NCBI GenBank assembly: GCA_041554435.1
Contig: JBFFLX010000041.1
Coordinates: 1-24,448, forward strand
Origin: BM524 sp041554435
GTDB lineage: Bacteria > Bacteroidota > Bacteroidia > Bacteroidales > F082
Reading direction: 5' to 3'
Length of the DNA: 24,448 bases
A program made the position numbers and the translations under genes. The notes under the pieces are model-generated. The model had not been told where the DNA came from, did no database searches, and worked only from the letters and a program-made list of their open reading frames with translations. Below are positions 23,924 to 24,448 of this stretch, one piece after another (position 1 is the stretch's first letter; each line of letters begins with the position of its first letter).

Positions 23924-24339
23924 AAAAAATACTTATTGACACAGACGTAATACTTGACTTTTTCTTCGACAGAAAACCTTACTCCGACAATTCTGCTACT
24001 ATACTAAGTTATTGTGAACAAGGACTATTGGAAGGGTTCATTACACCTGTAATAATTAGCAACATCTACTATTTGCTACGTAGAACAGCTAAACATGAAA
24101 AAGTTATTGAAAAAATAAAACAACTATTGACAATAATTCATGTACTACAAATGGACAGACTGGTAGTTGAAAAAGCCCTAAATTCAGAGTTTAAAGATTT
24201 TGAAGATGCATTGCAAAACTTTGCCGCATTAAATAATGGAGAAATAGAAGTTATTATTACACGAAATGTTAAAGACTATAAGAAAAGTGAAATTGGGGCC
24301 TTGACTCCAGAAATTTTTGTGAAATTAATAAATGCCTAA
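23920..24339 (+). CDS. PIN-domain toxin (VapC-like ribonuclease)
   Basis: A 139-aa PIN-domain nuclease. Acidic residues expected to hold magnesium are Asp7 in LIDTDVILD, Asp96 in FEDALQ and Asp119 in TRNVKDY; the usual helix-borne glutamate is not assigned with certainty. VapC-type toxins cleave tRNA or rRNA and slow growth when the antitoxin is lost. The ATG overlaps the antitoxin stop by four bases, so the two are translationally coupled. Its length is typical of the family and it appears intact, with no frameshift. The stop codon lies in the stem of a small hairpin that precedes repeat A copy 3. Confidence 0.88.
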   Translation: MKKILIDTDVILDFFFDRKPYSDNSATILSYCEQGLLEGFITPVIISNIYYLLRRTAKHEKVIEKIKQLLTIIHVLQMDRLVVEKALNSEFKDFEDALQNFAALNNGEIEVIITRNVKDYKKSEIGALTPEIFVKLINA

Positions 24340-24363
24340 AGTTATCAATAGCCCAAACTTTAG
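24336..24363 (+). repeat. Hairpin overlapping the toxin stop codon
   Basis: A perfect 8-base stem CTAAAGTT (24336-24343) / AACTTTAG (24356-24363) has a 12-base loop containing AGCCC. No T-tract follows, so it is not a standard intrinsic terminator. Similar AGCCC-loop hairpins precede the other two copies of repeat A. Confidence 0.5.
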
Positions 24364-24367
24364 CCCC

Positions 24368-24448
24368 CTAAAAACAAAACCCCAAACCACCACCAGCCCC
24401 AAATAATGAAAACCGACCAACAATAGGTTTTAAAATTGGAAAAGCCAG
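24368..24448 (+). repeat. Dispersed intergenic repeat A, copy 3 (reaches the window end)
   Basis: The right half is nearly identical to copies 1 and 2 (CAAATAATGAAAACCGA, ATAGGTTTTAAAATTGGAAA); the left half is diverged (AAAACCCCAAACC). The pairing partners shift from AAACCT/AGGTTT to AAAACC/GGTTTT, so pairing is kept. The element starts 29 bases after the toxin stop codon and may continue beyond the window. Confidence 0.75.

Noticed and set aside
10524..24448. Repeat A as integron attC sites
   Set aside because: Cassette-like order and a toxin-antitoxin module suggested it, but no RYYYAAC/GTTRRRY core pair was found at the element ends and no integrase is present.
10524..24448. Repeat A as a CRISPR array
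   Set aside because: Copies are kilobases apart, longer than usual repeats, with genes between them and no cas genes.

Overview
The window looks like a chromosomal segment of a Bacteroidota organism, probably a marine or gut Bacteroidales/Marinilabiliales-type lineage. It is AT-rich. Two proteins end in type IX secretion (T9SS, Por) C-terminal sorting domains. Several promoters fit the Bacteroidota sigma-ABfr consensus (-33 TTTG, -7 TAnnTTTG), and starts lie in A-rich leaders without Shine-Dalgarno sequences. No rRNA, tRNA, transposase, integrase or CRISPR array was seen.

1-10331 holds mostly single-gene units: a large MscS-type channel cut by the left window edge; a secreted GH3 beta-glucosidase with CBM6 and T9SS tail; a YbjT-like NAD(P)-binding/DUF2867 protein; a lipocalin-like lipoprotein converging on a secreted Ycf48-like beta-propeller across a shared bidirectional terminator; and two small outer-membrane barrel candidates.

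10332-14433 is a regulatory module. A Crp/Fnr-family regulator is followed by two transcription units (an NmrA-like NAD(P)-binding protein; a flavodoxin plus an alpha/beta-hydrolase lipoprotein). Each unit carries a near-identical Fnr-like palindrome at exactly the same distance (30.5 bp) from a TAnnTTTG box, so the regulator probably activates both. Dispersed repeats lie on each side of this module.

14434-16207 is a LytS/LytTR two-component pair with overlapping genes. It is followed by a secreted serine esterase and then a tight four-gene operon (17577-23360): a C45-type Ntn amidohydrolase/acyltransferase lipoprotein, a lipoprotein with about eleven GNDxY repeats that looks like a beta-solenoid, an exported choloylglycine-hydrolase-like domain fused to an erythromycin-esterase-like domain, and a four-helix membrane protein. 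This cell-envelope hydrolase operon is the best candidate for an undescribed system. Substrate and function cannot be read from sequence.

23361-24448 is a DUF6364/PIN (VapBC-like) toxin-antitoxin pair. Its promoter is covered by three CACGTG-like elements spaced exactly 26 bp. Two repeat families (A: three copies; B: two copies) bracket both the Crp/Fnr module and the toxin-antitoxin module in the same order, B-genes-A, which suggests cassette-like units.
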